Positions 56,120 through 64,000 of a DNA stretch of 64,000 nt are shown piece by piece. This DNA comes from Aureococcus anophagefferens (Eukaryota; Sar; Pelagophyceae; Pelagomonadales; Pelagomonadaceae). A program made the translations under genes and the position numbers. The notes below the pieces were generated by a model. It saw only the letters and a list, made by a program, of their open reading frames with translations. It had not been told where the DNA came from and made no database searches. The DNA is taken from the NCBI RefSeq assembly GCF_000186865.1, contig NW_008705572.1, positions 852,870 through 916,869 of the forward strand, written 5' to 3'. Each line of letters opens with the position of its first letter. The first letter of the stretch is position 1.

Positions 56120-56492
56120 GGCCCCGGCGCGCGCGCGGCCGGGCCGGCCCGCGGCCGCCGCGGGCCCGCCAGAGCTCCCCGCGCCACAGCCTGCGACCAT
56201 CGTCGGCGCGTCCCAGTTTTAACACGCCAACGGGCCCGCACGGACCCTAGGAGCCTCGCGCTCGGGTTGCTTGGGAAACGGTGGCGATCACGACGAGCTA
56301 GGGAGCCCTCGGGGGTCCGTCTCCCCCCCCGTCCCCCCTTCGTGCGCACCCCCGTCGAGCCCCGGGTGTTAAAAAAACAATTCTGAGCCAGCGGTGCCGC
56401 GGCAACACCCAAAAGTCCCCTAGCAGCCCCGCTCACCGCCACCACCGACGCCGTCGCCGCGCGGCAGCCCTTCTCCGCGCCGGGAACCGACC
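56120..56492. other. Intergenic, C-rich homopolymers
   Basis: This 373-bp gap contains an 8-C run (56322-56329) and a 7-A run (56371-56377). It should include the 3' UTR of the transposase-like gene and the promoter of the coiled-coil gene. Nothing else was recognised. Confidence 0.45.
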
Positions 56493-58115
56493 ATGCCCCC
56501 CAAGGCCGCCGCCGCCGCCGAGGCGCCCGCGCCGGCGGGGAAGGCGCCCGTCAAGGGCTTCGGCGGGACGGGCGCCAAGGTGGAGAAGGTCGAGGACGAC
56601 GACGCGCCCGTCGACGCCAAGGCGAACAAGAAGCTGCTGCGGGCGAGCGAGCACGACAACTTCGACCTGGACCTCATGGAGAAGGACGCGCGGCGGGCGG
56701 AGCGGCGCCGCGACGCCGGCGCGGGGACCGTCGAGGACGCGATGCGGCGGCGCGCGGACCGCGCCGCGCGCGCGGAGCGCGCGGCCGTGACGGCGCTCCG
56801 GGAGATCGAGGACGCGCGGGCGTTGGAGCGCGAGGCGCGGGAGCGGGCGCTGCTCGACGGCGGCGAGACGACGGAGATCCAGCGCACGTTCCACCGCATC
56901 AAGGAGGCGGAGGCCGAGGCGCGCGCGCGGCTCGCGCGCGACTCCGCGGAGCTCGAGCGCCGCGTCGCGGCCGAGGCGCGGGAGCGCGCCGAGGAGGAGG
57001 TCGAGGACGCGCGCGTGCGCGCGGCCCTCGACCGGGAGATGGCGCTCGCGGAGCAGTTCGCGGACGAGGAGGCCGCGCGCGCGCGGACGGCCGAGGCCGT
57101 CGCGCGCAAGCTCCGGCGGCGCCAGGAGCTCATCTCGGCCCACGACTTCAAGGCCTGCGGCGGCTACGCGTCGGAGGGCTACGGCAGCGAGTCCGACGCC
57201 GCCGGGGACCCCGGCTCGCCGTCGAAGCGGCGCGCGCGCGCGGCGAAGAAGTTCCGCAAGAAGCGGTCCGCGGAGGCCATCGACGAGGTGAGCGAGGGCG
57301 ACGACGACGACGACGACGACGACGAGCACCCGACGCCGCGCCAGCGCAAGCTCGAGGTCGCCAAGGAGCGCTGGGAGCGCGAGCTCCGGAAGCGGAGCGA
57401 CCGGTCCGCGCGGCTCGCGCGCGAGCAGGCCGAGGCCGCGGAGCGGCGCAAGCTCAAGCGCAAGGCCGAGGAGGAGGACCGCGAGCGCAAGCTGGCGCTG
57501 GGCCGCGAGCGGCTCCGCCGGGACCGCATCGAGTGCAGCGTCCGCGCGGAGCTCCGGCGCCGCGAGGCCGAGGTCCGCGAGCGGCGGCTCCTCGTCGCCG
57601 AGTCGCTCACGCTGGCCCTCCACGCCGCGGGCGAGGCCGCCGCCGCCGCGGGGGACGCGGCGGCGGCCGCGGCGCGCGCGGCCGCGAAGGCGGCCAAGAC
57701 CGCGCGCGCCGCGGACAAGGCCGAGAAGCTCCGCGAGGCCGAGGCCGCGGCCGCCGCCGCGGCCGCGGCCCTCCGCGCCGAGGCCGACGCCGCGGCCGAC
57801 GCCGCGAAGAAGCGCGCGGCGGCCGAGGCGGCCCTGCCCAAGCTCGCGGCGACGCTCTTCTTCGTCGAGCCCGACGACGCCGCGCTCCACGCGTCGCTCG
57901 ACTTCAACATCCCCGCCAAGTGGGCGCCCAAGCCCGCGAAGAAGCTCCTCGACGCCTTCCGCAAGGGCTACGCCGCCTGCAAGGGGTTCCCCATGCCGCC
58001 GGGAAGCGCCGCGCTCCGGACGATCTCGGGCCTCGACCTCGGCGACGCGTCCGTCAAGGAGGCCGTCGCGCTCTCCGGCGGCCAGATCCAGGTCCGCATG
58101 CAGGCCGCGGAGTGA
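56493..58115 (+). CDS. Coiled-coil protein, unknown function
   Basis: 540 residues. After a Pro/Ala/Lys leader with K-G-F-G-G-T-G-A-K-V, about residues 45-220 and 285-450 are nearly continuous charged helix (Arg/Glu/Ala heptads). The two helical stretches are split by an acidic Asp run and a Lys/Arg cluster (R-A-A-K-K-F-R-K-K-R). The last 90 residues look globular: L-P-K-L-A-A-T-L-F-F-V-E-P-D-D-A-A, F-N-I-P-A-K-W-A-P-K, A-L-R-T-I-S-G-L-D-L. I do not recognise this C-terminal domain. A structural or flagellar/cytoskeletal role is possible, but nothing proves it. Confidence 0.65.
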   Translation: MPPKAAAAAEAPAPAGKAPVKGFGGTGAKVEKVEDDDAPVDAKANKKLLRASEHDNFDLDLMEKDARRAERRRDAGAGTVEDAMRRRADRAARAERAAVTALREIEDARALEREARERALLDGGETTEIQRTFHRIKEAEAEARARLARDSAELERRVAAEARERAEEEVEDARVRAALDREMALAEQFADEEAARARTAEAVARKLRRRQELISAHDFKACGGYASEGYGSESDAAGDPGSPSKRRARAAKKFRKKRSAEAIDEVSEGDDDDDDDDEHPTPRQRKLEVAKERWERELRKRSDRSARLAREQAEAAERRKLKRKAEEEDRERKLALGRERLRRDRIECSVRAELRRREAEVRERRLLVAESLTLALHAAGEAAAAAGDAAAAAARAAAKAAKTARAADKAEKLREAEAAAAAAAAALRAEADAAADAAKKRAAAEAALPKLAATLFFVEPDDAALHASLDFNIPAKWAPKPAKKLLDAFRKGYAACKGFPMPPGSAALRTISGLDLGDASVKEAVALSGGQIQVRMQAAE

Positions 58116-58276
58116 GCGGGGGGGAGGCGAGGGACTGGCGTGAGGTTTAAACTATTCCTGCGAAACTCCCGCCCGGGGGGGTGTCGTACCCCCGGCGAAG
58201 GGGCGGCGTGGCGACCCGCGATTGTGTGAATTTGCTGAGTTTTGCTGGAGCGTCCTCTTCGACGCGTGACATCGCC

Positions 58277-61200
58277 ATGATGCCGATCGGTCTCGCGCTC
58301 GCCGCGCTCGCCGCCGTCGCGTCGGCGCAGCACGTCACGCCCCGCAGCGCCGTCCTCTACTCGTCGCTCACGCCCAAGTGCGCCCCCCCGCGCCGCCCCC
58401 CCCAGAAAGACCCCACCCCGGGCCGCCCCCCCCCCGAAAGACCCCACCCCGACCCCCGCGCCCCCGAAGACCCCCCCCCCGTCACCCGTCACCCGGACCC
58501 CGCGCAGGCTCCGCATCCAGGGCGACGGCTTCGGCGCGTCGTCGAACGTCGCGCTCGAGTTCGTGCCGCCGCTCACGGGCGCGGGCGGCCTCCGGTCCGC
58601 GCCCATCTACGACCTCAACGTCACGGACACGGGCCTCGTCCTCGGCCTGAAGAAGGGCATGAAGTGGCCCCTCTTCGAGTCCGCGGGCGCGGACGGCACG
58701 ACGCTGTTCCTCAGTTCGATCAAGAAAGGCGGCGGGTCGAACCTCCTCGAGGGCCCCGTGCCCGTGGCCAAGATCATCCCGCCGCCGACGGTCGTCAAGG
58801 GCGACGACAAGATCATCTACACGACGGGCACGACCAAGTTCCTCATCAACGGCACGGGCTTCCGCGACGGCATGAAGCTGACGTTCGACCCGCCGCTCGT
58901 CGAGAACGTCGACTACGCGACGAACGTGCGCAGCGGGACCGCGATCCAGGTGCTGCTCAAGACGGGCCGCAAGTGGCGGGGCGAGCCCGGGCCCCTGAAG
59001 CTGCGGCGCATCGACGTCGGCGGCGGCGCGCTCCGCGTCGACCCCAAGTACGGCGGCGTGACCGTCGCCGAGGTCCAGGCGGACCTGGGCGGCCACGGCG
59101 TCTACGCGGAGCCCACGGGCGAGTCGCAGTTCGTCTACCAGTCGGCCAAGTCCATCAAGGTCACGGGCTTCGGGTTCGAGCACGCGCGGACGGAGCCGGG
59201 CTTCGGCCCGCCGAAGCTCCGCTGGGGCAACGGCATCAAGGGCCGCGGCGTCAACTACACGACGGCGTCCTTCGACGAGAACGGCGTCGTCCTCGAGCGC
59301 CTGCCGGGGTCGGCCTGGAAGCGCAACCCGAAGAACCTGCCCGGGCCCCTCGTGCTCCTCTCCGCGGACGCGGGCACGGGGTTCGTCGCCATGGGCGCGA
59401 CGGAGGCGCGCAAGGGCGTGCGCGTCGCCACGGTCTTCGAGGACCCGGCCGTGACGGCGGCGAGCGGCACGTCCGTCTACCGCACGCACACGGCCCAGCT
59501 CTGGATCAAAGGCCGCGGCTTCGTGAAAGCGGGCGCGCGCCTCGCGGGCGGCTACGTCTGCGAGGGCACGGAGTTCACCTTCGAGCCTCCCCTCGCGGCC
59601 GGCGAGGACGTGCTCGTCTCCGTCGTCAACCGCACGCACGCGCTCCTGCGCCTCCGCGAGGGCAAGGCCTGGGCCGCGGACGCGGGCCGGCCGCTGAAGA
59701 TCACCGCGATCAAGAGCGGCCCCATGGGCGCGTTCCCGGGCTTCAAGCCCGTCGTCGTCGCCCAGATCGCGCCGGACGCCGCCTTCGACCACCCGAGCGG
59801 CATGTCCGTGATCCGGTCGAACCACCAGATCGTCTACCGGTCGCCGGGGCCCGGCGGCCTCTCGTCGATCACCGTCACGGGCGCGAAGCTCGACAAGCAC
59901 GCGCGCCTCGTCTTCGAGCCGCCCCTCGTCAAGGGCGTCGACTACGAGCTCGCCAAGGTCGAGGCGACGGCCCTCACGCTGGCCCTCGTCGAGGGCAAGG
60001 CCTGGCGGCCGTCCGCGGGGCCCTTGGTGCTCAAGGAGCTCCACGTCGACGGCGACGACGACCCGCTCGCGCTGGCCCACGGCGCGGGCATCGTCGTCGC
60101 CGACGTCGTCGACGCGCCGACGGTCATCGTGTCGAAGACGCCCATCACGGAGACGACGACGAAGCGCGTGTCCATCCGCGGCGCGGGCTTCGACGCCGAC
60201 GGCGTCGAGGTGACGCTCGAGCCGACGTGGGCCGCCGCGTACCGCGTCGAGGCCGTCTACGACGACGAGATCGTCCTCGTCCTCAACGAGGGCAAGGCCT
60301 GGACGCCCACCGGCCGGGGCGTCAAGTTCAAGATGCCCGCGGGCGGCGCGCCGCTCGTCGTCACGCAGGTGTCGACGGCCGCGGGCGAGTACGTCTTCCG
60401 CGACGCCGCGACGGGCAAGGCCAAGCCCGTGCAGGTCGCGACCATCGTCGGCGACGACGTCGCCACGGACCGCGACGGCTCCGTGCTCACCTGCGACGAC
60501 TCCTGCGCCTGGGCGCTCGACGGCGTCTGCGACGACGGCTCGCAGACGCCCGACGGCGGCGGCGGCGGCGCCGGCTACGGCTACGGCTACGACTACGCCT
60601 ACGGCGACTACGGCTACGGCGAGGCCCGCTTCTACGACGACGCGCTCTTCGCGGACGGCGAGGCGCTCGCGGAGGAGTACCGCTACGCCTACGAGGACGA
60701 CGCCTACGGCTACGCGTACTTTTACGGCGCGAACGGCGACGACGTCTACGGCTACTACGCGGACGACTTCGGCGCGCCCGCGTGCGACCGCGGCACGGAC
60801 TGCACGGACTGCGGCGGCTCCGTCCTCGACGAGAACGGCCAGCTCAAGTTCTGGGACGACGCGGGCGACGAGTGGTACGACGACGACGGCGAGTGGTTCG
60901 ACGACGACGCCGAGGAGTGGTGGGACGACGACTACGACTTCGGCGACGAGTGGGGCGGCTTCGCGGACGACGACGCCGCCGCCGTCGGCATCATCCAGTC
61001 CTCCGAGGCGACGAAGAAGCCCCACAGCCGCCACAGCGGCAAGCACGAGGACACGCACTGGTTCCACAAGCGGAAGCGCAACCGCGGCGACGACGACGAC
61101 GAGTTCGCGGCGCACACCGCGTTCGTCCGCGGCGCCCTCTCCGTCGCCTCCGTCGTCGCGTTGGGGCTCCTCTGCCTCGCGGGCTGCGTCGCCTACGCGC

Positions 61201-61340
61201 GCCAGATCGACGACAAGCCGGACGCCGACCCCTGCGACCCCTGCTTCAAGGCCCTCGGCGTCGGCGTCACGAACACGCTCGGCGCCGCCCAGGCCGACGA
61301 CCTCGCGCCCATGCTCGGCGTCAAGGCCTCCAAGGACTGA
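58277..61340 (+). CDS. Repeat-built type I surface protein
   Basis: The protein is about 977 residues from exons 58277-58377 and 58508-61340; the 130-bp GT-AG intron is phase 2 and C-rich. A signal peptide (M-M-P-I-G-L-A-L-A-A-L-A-A-V-A-S-A) leads into about six beta-rich repeats of 100-130 residues. The repeats share I-x-V-T-G-x-G-F...P-P-L-V-x-G-V-D-Y...L-x-L-x-x-G-K-x-W...G-P-L-x-L, resembling IPT/TIG-like Ig folds. Next come a Cys motif (C-D-D-S-C-A-W-A-L-D-G-V-C-D-D-G), a Tyr/Gly/Asp-rich stretch (Y-G-Y-G-Y-D-Y-A-Y-G) and a Trp/Asp-rich block (D-E-W-Y-D-D-D-G-E-W-F-D-D-D). One membrane helix near residue 910 and a short cytosolic tail complete it. It is probably a cell-surface or extracellular-matrix protein that binds cations or other cells. 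Confidence 0.7.
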
Positions 61341-61451
61341 CGCGCGTCCCCGTCTCCCCCCTCCCCTCCCTTCCCCCTCTGAGATCCTAACGTACCTTGT
61401 CCCCCGGAGCGAGCGGCGGGCGGGGCTCGAGACATCGTTTTTTTAACCGCC

Positions 61452-63541
61452 CTACGTCGTCGCCCCCACGTGGGCGCTCTGGACGAGCGCCGCGTACTTG
61501 CGGAGCGTGCCGACGAGCTTCGGCCGCGGGCGGGCCGCCAGCGCCGCGCGCCGCGCCGCGAGGACGTCCGCCGGGACGTCGAGATCGAGGCGGAGCCCCT
61601 TCACGTCGATGACGACGACGTCGCCGTCCTCGACGAGGGCGATGGTGCCTACCAAATGCATCGGTCGAAATCATCACAGCCGCCGGACGCTGGACGGTGC
61701 CGCCGCGCGCGGCCTCGGGGCTCACGTGCCCGACCATGAGGCCGTGGGACGCGCCCGAGAAGCGGCCGTCGGTGACGAGCGGGCACCGCGGACCGAGGCC
61801 GCGGCCGACGAGCGCCGCGCCGGGACTGAGCATCTCGGGCATGCCCGGCGCGCCCTTGGGCCCCTCGTAGCGGATCACGACGACGACGCCCGCGACGACG
61901 GGCGAGTCCCTGGCCATGATCGCCGCGTACGCGTCTTTTTCCGAATCGAAGACGCGCGCGGGCCCCCGGAACGCGTCGATGTCCTTGCCCGAGAGCTTCA
62001 TGACCGCTGACTCGGACGCGAGGGACCCGCGCAGGCAGACGATGTGATTGCCCGCGGGCGCGAAGGGCGCCGCGACGGGCCGGACGACGGGCGGCGCGCC
62101 CGGCGCCGGCGCGGGGACGTCCGCGAGATTCTCCGCGACCGTTTTGCCCGTGCACGTGAGGCAGCCGCCGTGGAGGAGCCCCGCGCCCAGCAGCTCCCTC
62201 ATGACCGCGGGGATGCCGCCCGCGGCGTGGAGGTGCTTCGTGTGGTACGAGCCGTGCGGCGACACGTCCGCGAGGATCGGGACGCCGGCGCCCGCGGCGC
62301 AGAAGTCGTCGATGGAAAATTCGACGTCTGCCTCGCGCGCGAGCGCGAGGACGTGGAGCACGGAGTTCGTCGAGCCGCCGACGGCGTAGACGACGGCGAC
62401 GGCGTTCTCGAAGGCCTCGCGCGTCAGGATGCGCCGCGCCGTGACCTTGGACTTCATGAGGCCCAGGAGCATGTCGACGGCCGTCGCGACCTCCGCGAGC
62501 TTCTCCGGGTTCGTCGCGTTCGACGGCGTCGTCGCCGTGCTCGTCGCCGACCCCGGCGGGCCCAGGCCGAGCGCCTCCGTGATCGCGCCCATCGTACATG
62601 CTGTGAACCTAAGAGTACGACGGATGTCGGGTGTCGAAGCACTTCCAAGGATCGGGTTTCGAAGCAGTGCCAAAAAGCCGGGTGTCGAAGCACTTCCAAG
62701 GATCGGGTTTCAAAGCAGTGCCAAAAAGCCGGGTGTCGAAGCACTTCCAAGGATCGGGTTTCGAAGCAGTGCCAAAAAGCCTGTCGCACGACGCCGCCGC
62801 GCGCATGGCGCTGCAGGATCCGGAGCCGGGCAGCGACGTGCACTCCAGCCGGTGCAGCTCCTCGACGTCGATCAAGCCGTGGCCGTAGGCGCCGATGCCC
62901 TCCATGACCTTGCCCGGGTCCGCGCAGCGGCGGCCCGCGCCGGGCTTGGGCGCGCCCGGCTGCGCCGCGCCGCCGAAGAGGCTCACGGCGACGGCGTCGC
63001 AGCGCGCCGGCGCCATGAGCGCCGCGGGCACGGTCTTGTCGCAGCCGCTGAGCGTGAGCATCGCGTCGGCGCCGTAGCCCTCGTGCATCGTCTCCATGCC
63101 GTCGGCTATCAGCTCGCGCGACGCGAGGCTGTAGCGCATGCCCGAGCTGCCCTGCGTGATGCCGTCGGAGATGGCCGGGCACATGGCCAGCAAGGGTTTG
63201 CAGCCCCGCGCCTCGAGGAGCGCCGCGGCGGCGTTCGCGAGCTCGAGCGTGCGGTCGTTGCAGGGCATGATGTTCGTGAAGGGCACGCCGATGGTGACGA
63301 TGGGCTTCCGGAAGTCGTGCGCGCGCCAGCCGACGGCGCGGAAGTTGCTACGCGCGCAGGTCATCTGCAGGTAGCTGCCGGCGACGTCGTCGGCGACGTA
63401 GGGGTCGCCCGTGGACATGTGGCTGCGCACCTTGCACGCCTCGATCGACGGGTCGGCGCGCGTGCTGCCCGGGTCTTCCTTGATGGACAGCGCGTCCAGC
63501 GCGGCCGCTGTGCGGCTGTACGGCTGCTCGAACGACGCCAT
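61452..63541 (-). CDS. IlvD/Edd-family dehydratase (dihydroxy-acid dehydratase-like), three exons
   Basis: Exons are 63541-62805, 62608-61701 and 61648-61452, giving about 613 residues, a normal family length. Iron-sulphur cysteines appear in N-I-M-P-C-N-D, L-S-G-C-D-K-T and G-S-G-S-C-S-A-M. The third block continues across the first splice as [15 protein letters not shown]. Later blocks are [43 protein letters not shown] and the C-terminal [11 protein letters not shown]. The family dehydrates dihydroxy acids (valine/isoleucine synthesis) or sugar acids; which one is not decided here. Both introns fit the frame only with GC donors. The start ATG lies in a 24-bp sequence duplicated just upstream. 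Confidence 0.85.
61649..61700 (-). mobile_element. 52-bp GC-AG intron bounded by 8-bp direct repeats (dehydratase intron 2)
   Basis: On the coding strand the intron begins GCACCGTC and the next exon begins GCACCATC, an 8-bp direct repeat with one mismatch (plus strand 61693-61700 and 61641-61648). Removing one copy plus the insert restores [10 protein letters not shown], the family consensus. The insert of 44 bp has no clear inverted ends, so it could be a shrunken introner or coincidence. Confidence 0.55.
62609..62804 (-). repeat. Dehydratase intron 1 with three 51-bp tandem repeats
   Basis: A 196-bp phase-2 intron, donor GC (AT then GCGCGC), acceptor TTAG. It is mostly three copies of a 51-bp unit at 62629-62781 (begins GGGTGTCGAAGCACTTCCAA on the plus strand). 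Each unit is itself an imperfect doublet (GTGTCGAAGCACTTCCA / GTTTCGAAGCAGTGCCA). Confidence 0.8.
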
Positions 63542-63586
63542 ATTTCGGCTGCTACAAGCTGCTACGGCTGCTCGAACGACGCCATA
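63519..63586. repeat. 24-bp direct duplication around dehydratase start codon
   Basis: A 24-bp sequence (core CGGCTGCTCGAACGACGCCA) occurs at 63519-63542 and again at 63563-63586. The first copy contains the dehydratase start codon; the second lies in its 5' flank. Confidence 0.85.
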
Positions 63587-63670
63587 ATGGAGCCAGAGAC
63601 AAGCTCTGGGCCGGAGAGCACGACCGATTGCTTTCGTGGTGAGAGCATTCAACTTGAACTTGAAGTTGTC

Positions 63671-63772
63671 GTTCAAGTTACCACCCTCACGCGCGGACCG
63701 CATGAGCCATCGAGAGCGTTCAAGTTGTAGTTCAAGTTACCACCCTCACGCGCGGACCAGCATGAGCCATCG
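63671..63772. repeat. 42-bp direct repeat copying the 3' end of the CS-domain gene
   Basis: Copies at 63671-63712 and 63730-63772 differ by one inserted base and share GTTCAAGTTACCACCCTCAC and the following GCGCGGACC. The second copy contains the last nine codons and stop of the CS-domain gene, so the first looks like a local duplicate. Confidence 0.85.
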
Positions 63773-64000
63773 CATGGGTACCTTCTTGGCGAGGGTGACC
63801 TGGAGCTCCGCGGACCCGAGGTCCGTGTCGACGAGCGTCCAGGACGACGCCGCCGGGTCGACGTCCTGGAACAGGGCCCCGTCGAGGAGCGTCGCGAGCT
63901 TGAAGTCGCCGCCGACGAGCGCGCCGACCTTCACGGCCAGGCGGGTCGCCGAGATGTCGACGCGGACGTGGCCCCGCTTCGTGCCCTCGGCGAGCTGCGC
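63746..64000 (-). CDS. CS-domain (NudC/p23-like) protein, 5' partial
   Basis: The frame is open to the window edge, so only the C-terminal 84 residues are seen. They read T-K-R-G-H-V-R-V-D-I-S-A-T-R-L-A-V-K-V, then L-L-D-G-A-L-F, S-S-W-T-L-V-D, A-E-L-Q-V-T-L-A-K and M-R-W-L-M-L-V. This strand order matches the CS domain of NudC, p23 and Sgt1, which are HSP90 co-chaperones or dynein-pathway factors. The position of the W-T-L motif and the Lys before the final Trp favour NudC-like over p23. The rest of the gene is outside. Confidence 0.7.
   Translation of the reverse strand, partial: AQLAEGTKRGHVRVDISATRLAVKVGALVGGDFKLATLLDGALFQDVDPAASSWTLVDTDLGSAELQVTLAKKVPMRWLMLVRA

Noticed and set aside
52082..56492. 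Terminal inverted repeats around the transposase-like gene
   Set aside because: Only a weak TAAAA-CTGGG similarity between about 52160 and 56215 (inverted) was seen, with no target duplication, so it is not supported.
58181..61390. Alternative long frames across the surface protein gene
   Set aside because: They give Arg-rich peptide without the repeat periodicity seen in the chosen frame; only the first 35 codons (the signal peptide exon) of this frame are real.
62629..62781. The 51-bp repeats as genuine coding repeats (17-residue units)
   Set aside because: They would interrupt the iron-sulphur Cys loop of the dehydratase. Splicing them out restores the exact family motif.
1..64000. tRNA, rRNA, snRNA genes and CRISPR arrays
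   Set aside because: A visual scan found no B-box GGTTCGANTCC in a cloverleaf context, no rRNA or U6-like sequence and no spaced repeat array. A covariance-model scan would be needed to exclude them.

Overview
This window is nuclear DNA of a eukaryotic microalga. It is very GC-rich, has spliceosomal introns, long single-exon genes packed on both strands, and one 50-N scaffold gap (8453-8502). The gene set suggests a flagellated, photosynthetic stramenopile, most plausibly a pelagophyte such as Aureococcus or Pelagomonas. It includes CFAP20 (axoneme), SepSecS (selenocysteine synthesis), an MLO-like protein, kinesin-light-chain TPR, ankyrin and MYND proteins, and introns that look like transposon-derived introner elements. 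The lineage call is inference from gene content and composition, not from a marker gene.

Layout. 1-14700: a TPR protein cut by the window edge, abutting a membrane protein; a GT61+GT31 two-domain glycosyltransferase; a USP32-like deubiquitinase holding the gap; a bestrophin channel; a tandem DUF1330 protein. 15000-28600: a basic unknown protein, a PFK2/FBPase2-like enzyme with a degenerate phosphatase half, a SAM+DCD protein, the PP4 regulatory subunit R3, a SAP-like+MYND protein with a homopolymer frameshift, a PH/coiled-coil protein, a GH27 alpha-galactosidase and a DUF218 protein. 28600-37100: an MLO-like membrane protein with a repetitive loop and EF-hands, an unknown, CFAP20, a 1073-bp TIR transposon with perfect 8-bp target duplications, and a roadblock-domain protein. 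37155-51125: a GTPase-like protein, SepSecS, a choline/ethanolamine kinase, a secreted GT-like protein, a MYND-ankyrin-SAP-MYND protein, an ankyrin protein, a Dus1-type tRNA dihydrouridine synthase and a TET-associated-glycosyltransferase-like protein with a C-terminal PIP box. 51386-64000: a YHS/TRASH-like secreted protein, a transposase-like protein, a coiled-coil protein, a repeat-built surface protein, an IlvD/Edd dehydratase and a partial CS-domain protein.

Four convergent gene pairs end 0, 2, 8 and 9 bp apart, so their 3' UTRs must overlap. Divergent pairs share short promoters. Three introns (SepSecS, bestrophin, dehydratase intron 2) start on one copy and stop just before the second copy of an 8-9 bp direct repeat, and two of these carry terminal inverted repeats. 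This is the geometry expected of DNA transposons that became introns. Several introns fit the protein frame only with a GC donor.

The strongest leads are the introner-type introns, the non-autonomous TIR element, and the PIP-box glycosyltransferase, which may mark DNA glycosylation coupled to replication. All coordinates and splice sites were read by eye from the sequence and from conserved protein families. No alignment or database search was run.
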